This document shows positions 37,971 through 48,472 of a stretch of 64,000 bases of DNA, one piece after another. The notes under the pieces were generated by a model, which was given only the letters and a program-made list of their open reading frames with translations, was not told the DNA's origin and made no database searches. Where the stretch lies: contig NZ_JAODWD010000002.1 in assembly GCF_025345615.1 (NCBI RefSeq), positions 558,001 to 622,000 on the forward strand, in the 5' to 3' direction. This DNA comes from Mycobacterium deserti. Its GTDB lineage: Bacteria > Actinomycetota > Actinomycetes > Mycobacteriales > Mycobacteriaceae. Each line of letters starts with the position of its first letter. The stretch's first letter is position 1. The position numbers were made by a program, and so were the translations under genes.

Positions 37971-37992
37971 GCGCTCATCGTAGATTCGAGGT
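37971..37992. promoter_or_regulatory. Divergent overlapping leaderless promoters, VOC / amidohydrolase
   Basis: TACGAT on the minus strand (37982-37977) and TAGATT on the plus strand (37981-37986) share the TA at 37981-37982. Each is exactly six bases from its start codon. The whole 22-bp intergenic space is therefore two back-to-back leaderless promoters. Same geometry as at 6269-6294. Confidence 0.65.
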
Positions 37993-39741
37993 ATGACATA
38001 TGAGCTCGTCATCCGCGGCGGCACCATCGTCGACGGCCTGGGCGGTGAACCATTCGTCGGCGACGTGGCTGTCTCCGACGGCGTGATCGCCGCGGTGAAC
38101 CGCGCAGACGACCCCGAGGGCGGCACCGTCGACGGCTCCGGCGACCGCGAGATCGACGCATCGGGACTACTCGTCACGCCGGGCTTCGTCGATCTGCACA
38201 CCCACTACGACGGACAGGCCATCTGGTCGGACCGGATGACGCCGTCGTCGGCGCACGGTGTCACCACGGCGGTGATGGGCAACTGCGGTGTGGGCTTCGC
38301 TCCGTGCCGCGCAGAGGACCACGACGTGCTGGTCGACGTGATGGCCGGCGTCGAGGACATCCCCGGCGTCGTCATGGTCGACGGATTGCCCTGGACGTGG
38401 GAGACATTCCCCGAATTCCTCGACGCACTGGAGGCACGACACAGGGACATCGATGTGGCCGCCTTCCTACCGCACTCCCCGCTACGCGTGTACGTGATGG
38501 GGCAGCGGGGGGTCGACCGCGAACCCGCCACGGTCGAGGATCTCGCCCTGATGCGCAAACTCGCCGCCGAAGCGGTGCGGGCCGGCGCCCTGGGCTTCGC
38601 GTCGTCGCGGCTGACGCTACACAAAACCGCGGGCGGACAACCGATTCCGAGCTATGACGCGGAGTACGCCGAAATCGAGGCCATTGCGCGGGGCCTCGAC
38701 GACGCGGGCGGCGGGCTGCTCCAGTTCGTCCCTGATCTGATGGCAGGTGACTACGAGGGCTCTCTGGGCGCAGTGTTCGACGTGGCCGGCAAGGTGGGAC
38801 TGCCGGTGACGTTTACGTTGGCGATCGGCAATGCGGGTCCGCCAATCCATCTGGACGCGCTGGCGATGGTGGAGAAGGCCAATGCGAACGGCGGCGACGT
38901 CACCGGGCAGATCTTCCCCCGTCCGATAGGTCTTGTTCTCGGCCTGGATCTGTCGGGCAACCCGTTCGTGATGTACCCGTCGTATCAGGAGATCGCCGGG
39001 CTGCCGCTGGCAGAGCGTGTCGCGCAGATGCGCAAGCCCGAAGTGCGCGAACGCATTCTGACCGATAAGCCCGGTAGCGACGGCCATCCCCTGATGTTCG
39101 CCGCACAAGCGTGGGACTACATGTTCCCACTCGGTGATCCGCCGAACTACGAACCGTCGCCCCGGGATTCGATCGGCGCCAGAGCGCGGGACCGTGGCGT
39201 GAGCCCGTTGGAGGAGGCGTACGACCGCCTGCTCGACGACGACGGGCAGGCCATGCTGCTGGTCACGTTGGCCAATTTCCGCGACAACTCGTTGGACACG
39301 GTGGCGGAGCTGATCCAGCGCGACGACGTCGTCCTCGGCCTCGGTGACGGCGGCGCCCACTACGGGATGATCTGCGATGCAAGCTTTCCCACGTATTTGC
39401 TCACTCACTGGGTCCGCGACCGCAAGTCGGGTCGGCTCGAGATGGCACAGGTGATACGCGAGCTGACCTCGGTGCCGGCCCGAATAGCCGGCCTGCATGA
39501 CCGCGGTCGGATTGCGGTGGGATACAAGGGCGACCTCAACGTGATCGACGCCGCTGCGCTGCGACTGCACCGGCCGGTTCTGAAGTCCGACCTGCCCGCA
39601 GGCGGGCGCCGTCTGGATCAGACCGCCGACGGCTACGTTGCGACAGTGGTCTCGGGTGAGGTCATCGCCGAGAACGGCGTGCCCACCGCGGCGCGGCCGG
39701 GCCGGTTGATCCGCGGACGTCGGCCCGCGCCCGCCGCATGA
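37993..39741 (+). CDS. N-acyl-D-amino-acid deacylase-like amidohydrolase
   Basis: 582 residues, metal-dependent amidohydrolase superfamily (D-aminoacylase/dihydroorotase-like). Metal-binding HTHYD follows GFVDL (about 64-74), NCGVGFAPC is a D-aminoacylase signature, and GDGGAHYGMICD carries the catalytic Asp region. Likely cytosolic hydrolysis of N-acyl amino acids or related amides. Its stop overlaps the next gene (ATGA), suggesting functional linkage with the CMD-family protein. Confidence 0.87.
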   Translation: MTYELVIRGGTIVDGLGGEPFVGDVAVSDGVIAAVNRADDPEGGTVDGSGDREIDASGLLVTPGFVDLHTHYDGQAIWSDRMTPSSAHGVTTAVMGNCGVGFAPCRAEDHDVLVDVMAGVEDIPGVVMVDGLPWTWETFPEFLDALEARHRDIDVAAFLPHSPLRVYVMGQRGVDREPATVEDLALMRKLAAEAVRAGALGFASSRLTLHKTAGGQPIPSYDAEYAEIEAIARGLDDAGGGLLQFVPDLMAGDYEGSLGAVFDVAGKVGLPVTFTLAIGNAGPPIHLDALAMVEKANANGGDVTGQIFPRPIGLVLGLDLSGNPFVMYPSYQEIAGLPLAERVAQMRKPEVRERILTDKPGSDGHPLMFAAQAWDYMFPLGDPPNYEPSPRDSIGARARDRGVSPLEEAYDRLLDDDGQAMLLVTLANFRDNSLDTVAELIQRDDVVLGLGDGGAHYGMICDASFPTYLLTHWVRDRKSGRLEMAQVIRELTSVPARIAGLHDRGRIAVGYKGDLNVIDAAALRLHRPVLKSDLPAGGRRLDQTADGYVATVVSGEVIAENGVPTAARPGRLIRGRRPAPAA

Positions 39742-40289
39742 CCCGGGTCGCACCGCTGCCGCCACCGTGGAGCGACGCCGACGCTGCGGCGATCCACAGC
39801 TGGGGTCATCCCGACCGCACCTATGAACCGCTACTGCTGGTGCGGTGCCTGCAGCGCCATCCGGCACTGGCCGATCGGCTGCGCAGGATGGGCGAGTCGC
39901 TCTACGTCGACGCGCGGCTGCCGCCGCGGGTGCGCACCATCGCGATCCTGCGTACCTGCGCGTTACTGCGATGCCAGTACGAGTGGGGCGGCCAGGCCGC
40001 GTTCTGGGGTCCGATCGTGGGTCTGACCGAGCGCGAGTGCGACGCGCTGGTCACCGGTGCTGATCCGGGGTGGAGCCACTGGGAGCGGACGCTCATCGGC
40101 GCGGTCGACGAACTCGAACGTGTCGGGTCGTGGTCTGACCAGATGTGGAATGCGCTGGGCGACAAGCTCGATGACGAGCAGCGGATGGAGTTGTTGATCG
40201 CGGTCGGCTGGTATCGGACGATCTGCACCTTATGCAACGGCATGGCGCTGCCGGTCGAGGGCTGGATGCGGGCCTGGCCGTCAGATTGA
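39738..40289 (+). CDS. Carboxymuconolactone decarboxylase family protein
   Basis: 183 residues, AhpD/CMD-like helical protein. The active-site region reads RTCALLRCQYEWGGQAAFW, one cysteine then E-W-G rather than CxxC, so a classical thiol peroxidase mechanism is unlikely. Coupled by ATGA overlap to the amidohydrolase. Convergent overlap of nine bases with the SDR gene. Role unknown. Confidence 0.83.
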   Translation: MTRVAPLPPPWSDADAAAIHSWGHPDRTYEPLLLVRCLQRHPALADRLRRMGESLYVDARLPPRVRTIAILRTCALLRCQYEWGGQAAFWGPIVGLTERECDALVTGADPGWSHWERTLIGAVDELERVGSWSDQMWNALGDKLDDEQRMELLIAVGWYRTICTLCNGMALPVEGWMRAWPSD

Positions 40290-41105
40290 GGCGCGGTCGC
40301 GACGCAGCGCGGGATGCTGCTGCGCCAGCGTCTTGACAAGCACGAAGCGCGGAATCCGTTGCAGCACAAACGTGCTCACCTTGTTGGGCCAGCCCGCGAT
40401 CACGGTGCCTTTGTCATTCTCGAGCGCATCAAGCCCCACTCGGGCGACCTCACGCGACGGCATCCACATGAACTTGGGGAAAGCCTTGGCGAACTTCTTC
40501 TCGTCCATGCCCGCGGACTGCAGGAACTCGGTGCGCACCGGCCCTGGCGCGAGCATTGCGACTGTCACGCCGGAGCCTGCGAGTTCGGCGCGCACGCCCT
40601 CGGTGTAGGCCCTGACGAACGCCTTGGTGCCCGCATAGCCGGATTGGCCTGGGAACGGGTGGTAACCAGCCGTCGAGCCGACATTGAGGATCGCGCCGCG
40701 ACCGCGCGGCACCATCTCCTGCACCGCCCGCGTGGTCAGGTCGATGACAGCCTCGACGTTGACCCGTACCTGCGCGATCTCGTCGGCGACATGGGCATTG
40801 GGAATCCATCCGAGCGTCCCGATGCCCGCGTTGTTCACCAGGATGTCGACGGTGAGCCCCCGGCGTTCGATCTCCTCGAACAGGCCCGCGCGAGCGTCGG
40901 CGTCGGCGACGTCGCACGCGATGATCTCCACGCGCACGCGATCGTTGAGTTCGGTTGCGAGGTCGCGGAGCTTGTCCTCACGGCGGGCGACCAGCGTCAG
41001 GCCGTAGCCGCGGGCGGCCAGTTCACGGGCGATGTCGGCGCCGATGCCCGCCGAGGCGCCTGTGACGACGGCGGTGGTTGTCGGCGAGGGCGGCGGCAGA
41101 GGCAT
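40281..41105 (-). CDS. Short-chain dehydrogenase/reductase
   Basis: 274 residues, classical SDR with [10 protein letters not shown] (about 15-24), NNAGIG, and the catalytic set S-Y-K in SGYAGTKAFV. C-terminal extension (VSTFVLQRIPRFVLVKTLAQQ) may contact membrane. Substrate unknown. Leaderless TAGGTT -10 five bases upstream of the ATG; divergent from the PNPOx-like gene. Confidence 0.88.
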   Translation of the reverse strand: MPLPPPSPTTTAVVTGASAGIGADIARELAARGYGLTLVARREDKLRDLATELNDRVRVEIIACDVADADARAGLFEEIERRGLTVDILVNNAGIGTLGWIPNAHVADEIAQVRVNVEAVIDLTTRAVQEMVPRGRGAILNVGSTAGYHPFPGQSGYAGTKAFVRAYTEGVRAELAGSGVTVAMLAPGPVRTEFLQSAGMDEKKFAKAFPKFMWMPSREVARVGLDALENDKGTVIAGWPNKVSTFVLQRIPRFVLVKTLAQQHPALRRDRASI

Positions 41106-41110
41106 GCTTC

Positions 41111-41116
41111 AACCTA
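41111..41116 (-). promoter_or_regulatory. Leaderless -10 box of SDR gene
   Basis: TAGGTT on the minus strand, five bases from the ATG at 41105. Confidence 0.45.
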
Positions 41117-41135
41117 ACGCTTCGGATGAGCCGAT

Positions 41136-41141
41136 TATTCT
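41136..41141 (+). promoter_or_regulatory. Leaderless -10 box of PNPOx-like gene
   Basis: TATTCT, six bases from the ATG at 41148. Confidence 0.55.
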
Positions 41142-41147
41142 CGCGGC

Positions 41148-41522
41148 ATGAGCGTCAAGGTGGATCTCGACCGGCTGGCCGACGTGCTGACCGATTTCCC
41201 GATCGGCTACCTGATCACCGTCGGAGACGACTACCGCGCGCACACCGTCGCGGTCGAACCGACCTACGTCGACGGTGCGCTCGACGTCGGCGACATCGGA
41301 CGACACACGCGCGACAACGTGACCGCCCACGCCGACGTCACCCTCATCTGGCCGCCGCGCGATCCTGGCGGCTACACGTTGATCGTCGACGGTACCGCCC
41401 AGCCGAGCGAGAAAGCGCTCACCGTCATACCGAATCGTGCTGTGCTGCACCGCAAAGCGACGTCGGAGTCGCCGTCGACGAGTCCCGACTGCCTGCACGA
41501 CTGCGTGCCCATCGAGAAGTAG
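41148..41522 (+). CDS. Pyridoxamine 5'-phosphate oxidase-like protein
   Basis: 124 residues, split-barrel flavin-binding-like fold (PNPOx family; F420-dependent and FMN-binding relatives are common in mycobacteria). Seen are DFPIGYLITVGDDYRAHTV at the N-terminus and DVTLIWPPRDPGGYTLIVDG in the middle. Cofactor and substrate are not deducible. Ends DCVPIEK with two cysteines in the tail. Leaderless start at 41148. Confidence 0.75.
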   Translation: MSVKVDLDRLADVLTDFPIGYLITVGDDYRAHTVAVEPTYVDGALDVGDIGRHTRDNVTAHADVTLIWPPRDPGGYTLIVDGTAQPSEKALTVIPNRAVLHRKATSESPSTSPDCLHDCVPIEK

Positions 41523-41574
41523 TCGCCGCTTCGCCCAGTGGTGGGTTGTGCTACGGCTTCGGGCCGAAAACGTG

Positions 41575-41594
41575 TCTCGAGCCGACACTCGAGA
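41575..41594 (+). terminator. Hairpin downstream of PNPOx-like gene
   Basis: Seven-base perfect stem (TCTCGAG/CTCGAGA) with six-base loop, about 50 bp after the PNPOx-like stop and before the groEL2 terminator. No T run. Possible weak terminator. Confidence 0.35.
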
Positions 41595-41605
41595 TCGCAG
41601 GCACG

Positions 41606-41637
41606 AAAAAGCCCGGCTCCCTTGTGAGGAACCGGGC
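41606..41637 (-). terminator. Rho-independent terminator of groEL2
   Basis: GC-rich stem (41611-41620 pairs with 41628-41637) followed on the minus strand by a run of T (AAAAA on the plus strand at 41606-41610). It lies 17 bases after the groEL2 stop. One of few classic terminators in the window. Confidence 0.82.
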
Positions 41638-41654
41638 CTTCTCGTCGAGAGGAC

Positions 41655-43472
<1,818 letters not shown>

Positions 43473-44033
43473 CTACGCCTTCAGGCCGTCGAGAACCACG
43501 TCGGTGAGGCGCTCGGCCGCCGGCGGATTGGCCGCCTGCATTTCCAGGCAACCGACCAGAAGTGCCTTCACATCGTCGGCGTCCACATCGCGGCGCACGG
43601 CCCCCACGTTCTGCCCCGCTTCCAAGAGTCCGCGCAGGACCCCTTTGAACGCGTCCTCGGTCTCGCGCGACACCGTCTCGACGTCGACGCCCGCACCGGA
43701 CAGGGCGTCCTTGAGTCCGCGATCGGTCGCTCCGAACTGCAAGACCAGAGAGCGCAGGAATACGACGAGCGCCGTTTCGGGTGGCTCCTTCTCCGCCAGC
43801 GCCCGGCCCTCGTCGACGATGCGACGAAGCCGGTGGTCGACCACGGCAGAGAACAGGTCGTCCTTCGTCGGGAAGTGCCGGTAGACGGTGCCCGCCCCCA
43901 CACCGGCGCGGCGCGCGATCTCGTCGATCGGCACCGCGAGACCTTCGGCAGCGAAGGCGTCGTAGGCAACCTGCAGCAGGCGGGCGCGGTTGCGCGCGGC
44001 GTCCGCGCGCAGTGGCCGGTCGTTGGGGGACAT
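43473..44033 (-). CDS. TetR-family transcriptional regulator
   Basis: 186 residues. N-terminal helix-turn-helix (about 25-62, [20 protein letters not shown]) and a C-terminal SBP/TetR_C-type domain. ATG at 44033 has GAGG seven bases upstream; a GTG two codons earlier is possible. Divergent from the two SDR genes, which are its likely targets. The -10-like TATACG on the minus strand (44077-44072) overlaps the plus-strand TATAGT. Confidence 0.87.
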   Translation of the reverse strand: MSPNDRPLRADAARNRARLLQVAYDAFAAEGLAVPIDEIARRAGVGAGTVYRHFPTKDDLFSAVVDHRLRRIVDEGRALAEKEPPETALVVFLRSLVLQFGATDRGLKDALSGAGVDVETVSRETEDAFKGVLRGLLEAGQNVGAVRRDVDADDVKALLVGCLEMQAANPPAAERLTDVVLDGLKA

Positions 44034-44071
44034 GTGCACACCTCGGGAATAGATAAACGGGGCGCGCGTTC

Positions 44072-44079
44072 CGTATAGT
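44072..44079. promoter_or_regulatory. Overlapping divergent -10 boxes, TetR / SDR pair
   Basis: TATAGT on the plus strand (44074-44079) and TATACG on the minus strand (44077-44072). Both genes have leaders with ribosome sites here, unlike the leaderless pairs elsewhere. A TetR dimer bound in this 97-bp gap would block both. Confidence 0.45.
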
Positions 44080-44130
44080 CGTAGTCAACCGGGGCGAACG
44101 CTCCGCTTAGTACTCTACCGAGGAGACCCG

Positions 44131-45039
44131 ATGTCCAAGTGGACCACTGCCAACATCCCTGACCAGACCGGCCGCACTGCCGTGATCACCGGCGCGAACA
44201 CCGGTTTGGGTTACGAGACGGCGGCCGCCCTGGCCGCACGAGGCGCCCACGTCGTCCTTGCGGTCCGCAACCTGGAGAAAGGGAAGGCCGCCGCCGACCT
44301 CATCGTCGGGCGGAGTCCGGGTGCCAGTGTGGCCCTGCAGGAACTCGACCTCACCTCGCTGGCGTCGGTCCGCTCGGCCGCCGGACAGCTTCGGTCCGAA
44401 TACGACTCGATCGATCTGCTCATCAACAATGCGGGCGTGATGATGACGCCGAGGTCGACGACCAAGGACGGTTTCGAATTGCAGTTCGGCACCAACCATC
44501 TGGGCCACTTCGCCCTGACGAACCTGCTACTCGACCGTGTGCTGGCCGCGCCTGGCTCACGCATCGTCACCGTCAGCAGCACCGGGCACCGCTTCGTGCG
44601 CGGCATCCGCTTCCACGATCTGCAGTGGGAACAGCAGTACAACCGCGTCCGTGCGTACGGGCAGTCGAAGCTCGCCAACCTCATGTTCACCTACGAACTG
44701 CAACGGCGTTTGCACAACACCCAGACCATCGCCGCGGCCGCGCATCCCGGCGGTTCGAAGACCGAGCTGACGCGGAACCTGCCGCGACCTGTCGCCGCAC
44801 TGTCATCCCTGTTGGAGCCGCTGTTCCAAGACGCCGACATGGGTGCTCTACCGAGCCTGCGCGCCGCAACCGACCCCGGCGTGCTCGGCGGGCAATACTT
44901 CGGCCCGGACGGATTCGGTGAGCAGCGGGGATACCCGAAGATCGTCGGGTCCACCGACGCGTCCCACGACGCCGACGCGCAGCGCCGGCTGTGGGCCGTC
45001 TCCGAAGAACTCACCTCGGTGTCTTCTCCCGTCATCTGA
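44131..45039 (+). CDS. SDR oxidoreductase, paralogue 1
   Basis: 302 residues, retinol-dehydrogenase-like SDR. TGANTGLGYETA (about 20-31), NNAGVM, and Y-x-x-x-K in AYGQSKLAN are present. Nearly the same sequence frame as the following gene and the gene at 53609, all starting W-T-x-x-x-[IV]-PDQ-x-GR. GAGGAG ribosome site before the ATG. First of a tandem pair divergent from TetR; substrate unknown. Confidence 0.88.
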   Translation: MSKWTTANIPDQTGRTAVITGANTGLGYETAAALAARGAHVVLAVRNLEKGKAAADLIVGRSPGASVALQELDLTSLASVRSAAGQLRSEYDSIDLLINNAGVMMTPRSTTKDGFELQFGTNHLGHFALTNLLLDRVLAAPGSRIVTVSSTGHRFVRGIRFHDLQWEQQYNRVRAYGQSKLANLMFTYELQRRLHNTQTIAAAAHPGGSKTELTRNLPRPVAALSSLLEPLFQDADMGALPSLRAATDPGVLGGQYFGPDGFGEQRGYPKIVGSTDASHDADAQRRLWAVSEELTSVSSPVI

Positions 45040-45068
45040 CCCCGTCGAATAGAACAGGAGATACGCGC

Positions 45069-45977
45069 ATGTCGAAGTGGACCACCGCCCACATCCCGGA
45101 TCAAAGCGGCCGCATCGCGGTGATCACGGGGGCCAATACGGGCCTGGGCTATGAGACCGCCGCCGCGCTGGCCGTCAAAGGCGCGCGAGTCGTGCTCGCC
45201 GTCCGGAACGTCGAGAAGGGTAAGGCCGCCGCCGAACGCATCACCGCGGCGACCGCTGGCGCAGACGTCACCGTGCAGGAACTGGACCTGACATCGCTGC
45301 AGTCCATTCGAGAGGCCGCCGAACAGATTCGAGCCGCACACGACCGAATCGATCTGCTGATCAACAACGCCGGGGTGATGGTCACCCCCAAGTCCACCAC
45401 CAAGGACGGCTTCGAATTACAGTTCGGCACCAACCATTTGGGCCACTTCGCGCTCACCGGCCTGTTGATCGAGCGGCTGCTGCCCGCATCAGGGTCGCGG
45501 GTCGTGACGGTCAGCAGTAACGGGCACAAATATCCCGCACCGATCCGCTTCGACGACCTGCAATGGGAGCGAAGCTACAGTCGGATGGGCGCATACGGGC
45601 AGTCCAAGCTCGCCAACCTGATGTTCACCTATGAACTGCAGCGCAGGCTCGCAGGCACGAACACTATTGCCGCCGCGGCACATCCGGGCGCATCGAGGTC
45701 CGAACTCGGTCGCAACGCGCCGCTTCCGATCATGGTGCTGTTCGCGCCGTTCATGCCGATCCAGCAGAGCGCGGCCATGGGCGCGTTACCGACTCTGCGC
45801 GCCGCAACCGACCCGGGGGTGCTCGGCGGCCAGTTCTTCGGACCCAGCGGCATCGGCGAACTGCGCGGCCATCCGAAAGTCGTGGTGTCCAACGACCGCT
45901 CTCACGATGTCGACGCGCAGCGGCGGCTGTGGGCAGTGTCCGAGGAGTTGACCGGCGTCACGTACCCGATCGGCTGA
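45069..45977 (+). CDS. SDR oxidoreductase, paralogue 2
   Basis: 302 residues, closely related to the preceding gene (same length and motifs: TGANTGLGYETA, NNAGVM, AYGQSKLAN). ATG at 45069 has AACAGGAG upstream. Gap of 29 bp to paralogue 1 supports one operon. It ends three bases from the convergent PQQ-protein stop. Tandem duplication followed by moderate divergence. Confidence 0.88.
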   Translation: MSKWTTAHIPDQSGRIAVITGANTGLGYETAAALAVKGARVVLAVRNVEKGKAAAERITAATAGADVTVQELDLTSLQSIREAAEQIRAAHDRIDLLINNAGVMVTPKSTTKDGFELQFGTNHLGHFALTGLLIERLLPASGSRVVTVSSNGHKYPAPIRFDDLQWERSYSRMGAYGQSKLANLMFTYELQRRLAGTNTIAAAAHPGASRSELGRNAPLPIMVLFAPFMPIQQSAAMGALPTLRAATDPGVLGGQFFGPSGIGELRGHPKVVVSNDRSHDVDAQRRLWAVSEELTGVTYPIG

Positions 45978-45980
45978 CCC

Positions 45981-47828
45981 TCACCGCACTCCGACGACGG
46001 CCCACCCGCAGTACGTCAGCAGGGTGCCGGGAACTGCCGCCAGATAGTGCGCGTGCGAGTCGGGTGGCGGGCAAGGGTCCGGCAACGTCCGCGTCGCGCC
46101 GGTCGAATCTATGGTGCGCAGGGGCAGGGCGATGCGTCGGGTTTCCTCGAGCTGTTGGGCTGTGGGCACATCCGGCAGGAACGTCGCCCACAGCGAACCG
46201 GCGCGGACGATGGGCCGCCACTGGGCCTCCCCGCCGATATAGCCGAGATTGGCTGACAACAACGGAGTTTCGATGATCCGGTTGGAGTCGAGGTCGAATA
46301 TGGCAAGCGACGACGGCGTGTTCACATTCCCGGTCCGCCGGTACAACGCCACCGACTGGCCGTCGATGAGCGCTGCCGAGTATTCCTGAGGCAATCGCCT
46401 GCGTAACGTCTGCGTGTCGATGTCGACCACCATGTCGGCGCTGTCGGATGTCGCGGATCCCTGGACCACAGCGATTCCGCCTTCGGCTCCACTCAACCGC
46501 ATCCCTTCGCGGGCGGCCGGCGAGCGGGGGTCGACACCCAGATCGGAGGCGGTGATCGTGCCACGGTCCGTCCCGGTCTCGGTATCGATGACGGTAGCGA
46601 TGACGTTGCCGGGTGTGCCGCAATTATGTTGCAGCACAGCATCGTCGGTGAGCCGAGCGTAGCCGGCGCACTTGCCGTCGAACGTCCTGGTCCACATGGT
46701 GTGTCCCGTGCGAGGTTCGAGCGCGGTCCACGTGCGGTTGACCGTCAGACCTTCGGCGTCCTCTACCGACTGAACGGCCAACACCACCCGCGATGAGGCG
46801 CCGGTGACGACATCCTCGGCGCCGAAGGTGCCGACATCGGTTCGGGTCCACAGGGGTGCTCCGGTCGTCGCGTCGATGCCGATCAACACTGACGAACCGT
46901 CACGCCCCATCGCCACATAGCCGTCGGCGACCACGACGCTGTCGGGACCCGTACCCGTCGAGCGTGCCGAGTACATCGACAGTCCGGGCATCTGGAAGGA
47001 CCACCGACTCTGCCCGGTGACACCGTCGAATCCCTCGAGTCGGTAGTTCGTCTTCGGCGTCGACCCGTTGAAGCGCCGCACGAATCCGGCACCGGCGGGC
47101 ATGAGTTGCTCCGTTCCGATCGGGGCGTCGAACCCATATGCCACCGCGCCGGTGACGGCGGGGACGGGTGGCGCGTCGACGCGTTCTGCGGTGGGGTTGT
47201 CGGATGAGGGCCTGTTAGCGACGACGGCCACCGCCGTTATGACGATGACGCTAACCAATGCCGCTGTGGCACAAGCGATTACTGGATGGTTGGGTCGCCC
47301 CTTCGGGTCTCCCGGTGTCTGGCTCTCCGGAAAAATGTACGCCGATGCGCTGAGTAGAAACAGCGCGAAGACGGCCAGGCAGGCCAACCACCAGGCGGCG
47401 CGTGCCACCGTCGTCACCGCGATGGCATCGAAGCCCATCTGCGCCCTGCCTGCGGTCTCGAACACGCGGGCCGTGCCACCCTTGACCAAGAGGACAAGGC
47501 CGGCGACGCTCACCGCGAGCAGTACCGGCGAACTGAAGGTGACGACACGCGCACGGCGGCCGGTGCCACGCCGGTGCACGCGACCCACCACCAGGTAAAG
47601 GGCGACCATCAAACCGCTCAACGCCACGGCCAGTGTCGTTCGTTGCAGCATCGCGGTGACGGAACTGCGATCAGCGACAAGCGGATTCGCCGGTTCCCGA
47701 GCCAACCAGGCGTACACCAGCGTGCCGGTCGCGGCCAGCAGCAGGCCGAACACAACACCGAGAAGAGGAGCGAATTGCGGGAACGACTGCCGGTCGGAGT
47801 CGACGTCGGCACCATGATCGTCTACCAC
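45981..47828 (-). CDS. Membrane protein with PQQ-like beta-propeller
   Basis: 615 residues. Five transmembrane helices (about 18-42, 66-84, 95-116, 143-167 and 183-208) precede an extracytoplasmic beta-propeller with repeated blades such as GFDGVTGQSRWSFQMPG, GIDATTGAPLWTRTD and LEPRTGHTMWTRTF. Cysteines in KCAGY, HNCGTPG, DPCPPPD and TYCGW suggest disulphides. No quinoprotein active-site residues recognised. Function unknown; likely envelope scaffold or sensor. GTG start. Confidence 0.78.
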   Translation of the reverse strand: MVDDHGADVDSDRQSFPQFAPLLGVVFGLLLAATGTLVYAWLAREPANPLVADRSSVTAMLQRTTLAVALSGLMVALYLVVGRVHRRGTGRRARVVTFSSPVLLAVSVAGLVLLVKGGTARVFETAGRAQMGFDAIAVTTVARAAWWLACLAVFALFLLSASAYIFPESQTPGDPKGRPNHPVIACATAALVSVIVITAVAVVANRPSSDNPTAERVDAPPVPAVTGAVAYGFDAPIGTEQLMPAGAGFVRRFNGSTPKTNYRLEGFDGVTGQSRWSFQMPGLSMYSARSTGTGPDSVVVADGYVAMGRDGSSVLIGIDATTGAPLWTRTDVGTFGAEDVVTGASSRVVLAVQSVEDAEGLTVNRTWTALEPRTGHTMWTRTFDGKCAGYARLTDDAVLQHNCGTPGNVIATVIDTETGTDRGTITASDLGVDPRSPAAREGMRLSGAEGGIAVVQGSATSDSADMVVDIDTQTLRRRLPQEYSAALIDGQSVALYRRTGNVNTPSSLAIFDLDSNRIIETPLLSANLGYIGGEAQWRPIVRAGSLWATFLPDVPTAQQLEETRRIALPLRTIDSTGATRTLPDPCPPPDSHAHYLAAVPGTLLTYCGWAVVGVR

Positions 47829-47868
47829 CTGCCGAGCCTATCGGCCGCTGAACATGCCCCCGCGCACG

Positions 47869-47874
47869 TAATCT
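47869..47874 (+). promoter_or_regulatory. Leaderless -10 box of cupin gene
   Basis: TAATCT, six bases before the ATG at 47881. Confidence 0.58.
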
Positions 47875-47880
47875 AAGGGC

Positions 47881-48390
47881 ATGTCGCTGTGGGATCCGAA
47901 AAACGTGCCGCCGTATCCCCCACCTCGCTACACCGACGACCAACCGGAAGTCAGCGCCTGGGTTCGGCGCGGTGATGAACCGCCGGACTACGACGCGTTC
48001 GGTCTGGTGCAGTACCACTACCTGGCCAACCAGAAAGCGACCGACGGCGACTACGGGCTGTACCGCGTGCAGATTGCGCCGAACGGCGGCGGGCCGGGTC
48101 CGCACTTCCACCGCGCGATGTCAGAGGCGTTCTTCGTATTGTCGGGCACGGTCAGGCTGTACGACGGCAAGGACTGGACCGACGGGCGTCCGAACGACTT
48201 CCTGTATGTCCCGCCCGGCGGCATCCACGGCTTCCGTAACGAGGCCGACGAGCCGACCGAGATCCTCATGCTGTTTGCTCCCGGCGCACCGCGTGAGCAC
48301 TACTTCGAGGGCCTGGCCCAGCTCGGCGACATGACCGACGCGCAGCGCCGAGAATGGTTTGTCAAGAACGACAACTTCTTCGTCGAGTGA
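47881..48390 (+). CDS. Cupin-domain protein
   Basis: 169 residues, single cupin barrel. Motif 1 GPGPHFHRAMSEAFFVLSG supplies H-x-H and E metal ligands; motif 2 NDFLYVPPGGIHGFRN supplies the last histidine. Probably a metal-dependent small-molecule enzyme or binding protein. Leaderless start. Substrate unknown. Confidence 0.85.
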   Translation: MSLWDPKNVPPYPPPRYTDDQPEVSAWVRRGDEPPDYDAFGLVQYHYLANQKATDGDYGLYRVQIAPNGGGPGPHFHRAMSEAFFVLSGTVRLYDGKDWTDGRPNDFLYVPPGGIHGFRNEADEPTEILMLFAPGAPREHYFEGLAQLGDMTDAQRREWFVKNDNFFVE

Positions 48391-48472
48391 CACTCCGGTG
48401 GCCGACACGCCGAAAGGTGCGTGGCCGTAAACCGTTGCGTTAGGCTGCTTCCGATCAGTGAGGAGTCCTTGG

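Noticed and set aside
48458..48472. GTG at 48458 as helicase start
   Set aside because: The GTG at 48473 has AGGAG at the right spacing, and that AGGAG lies inside the longer version.
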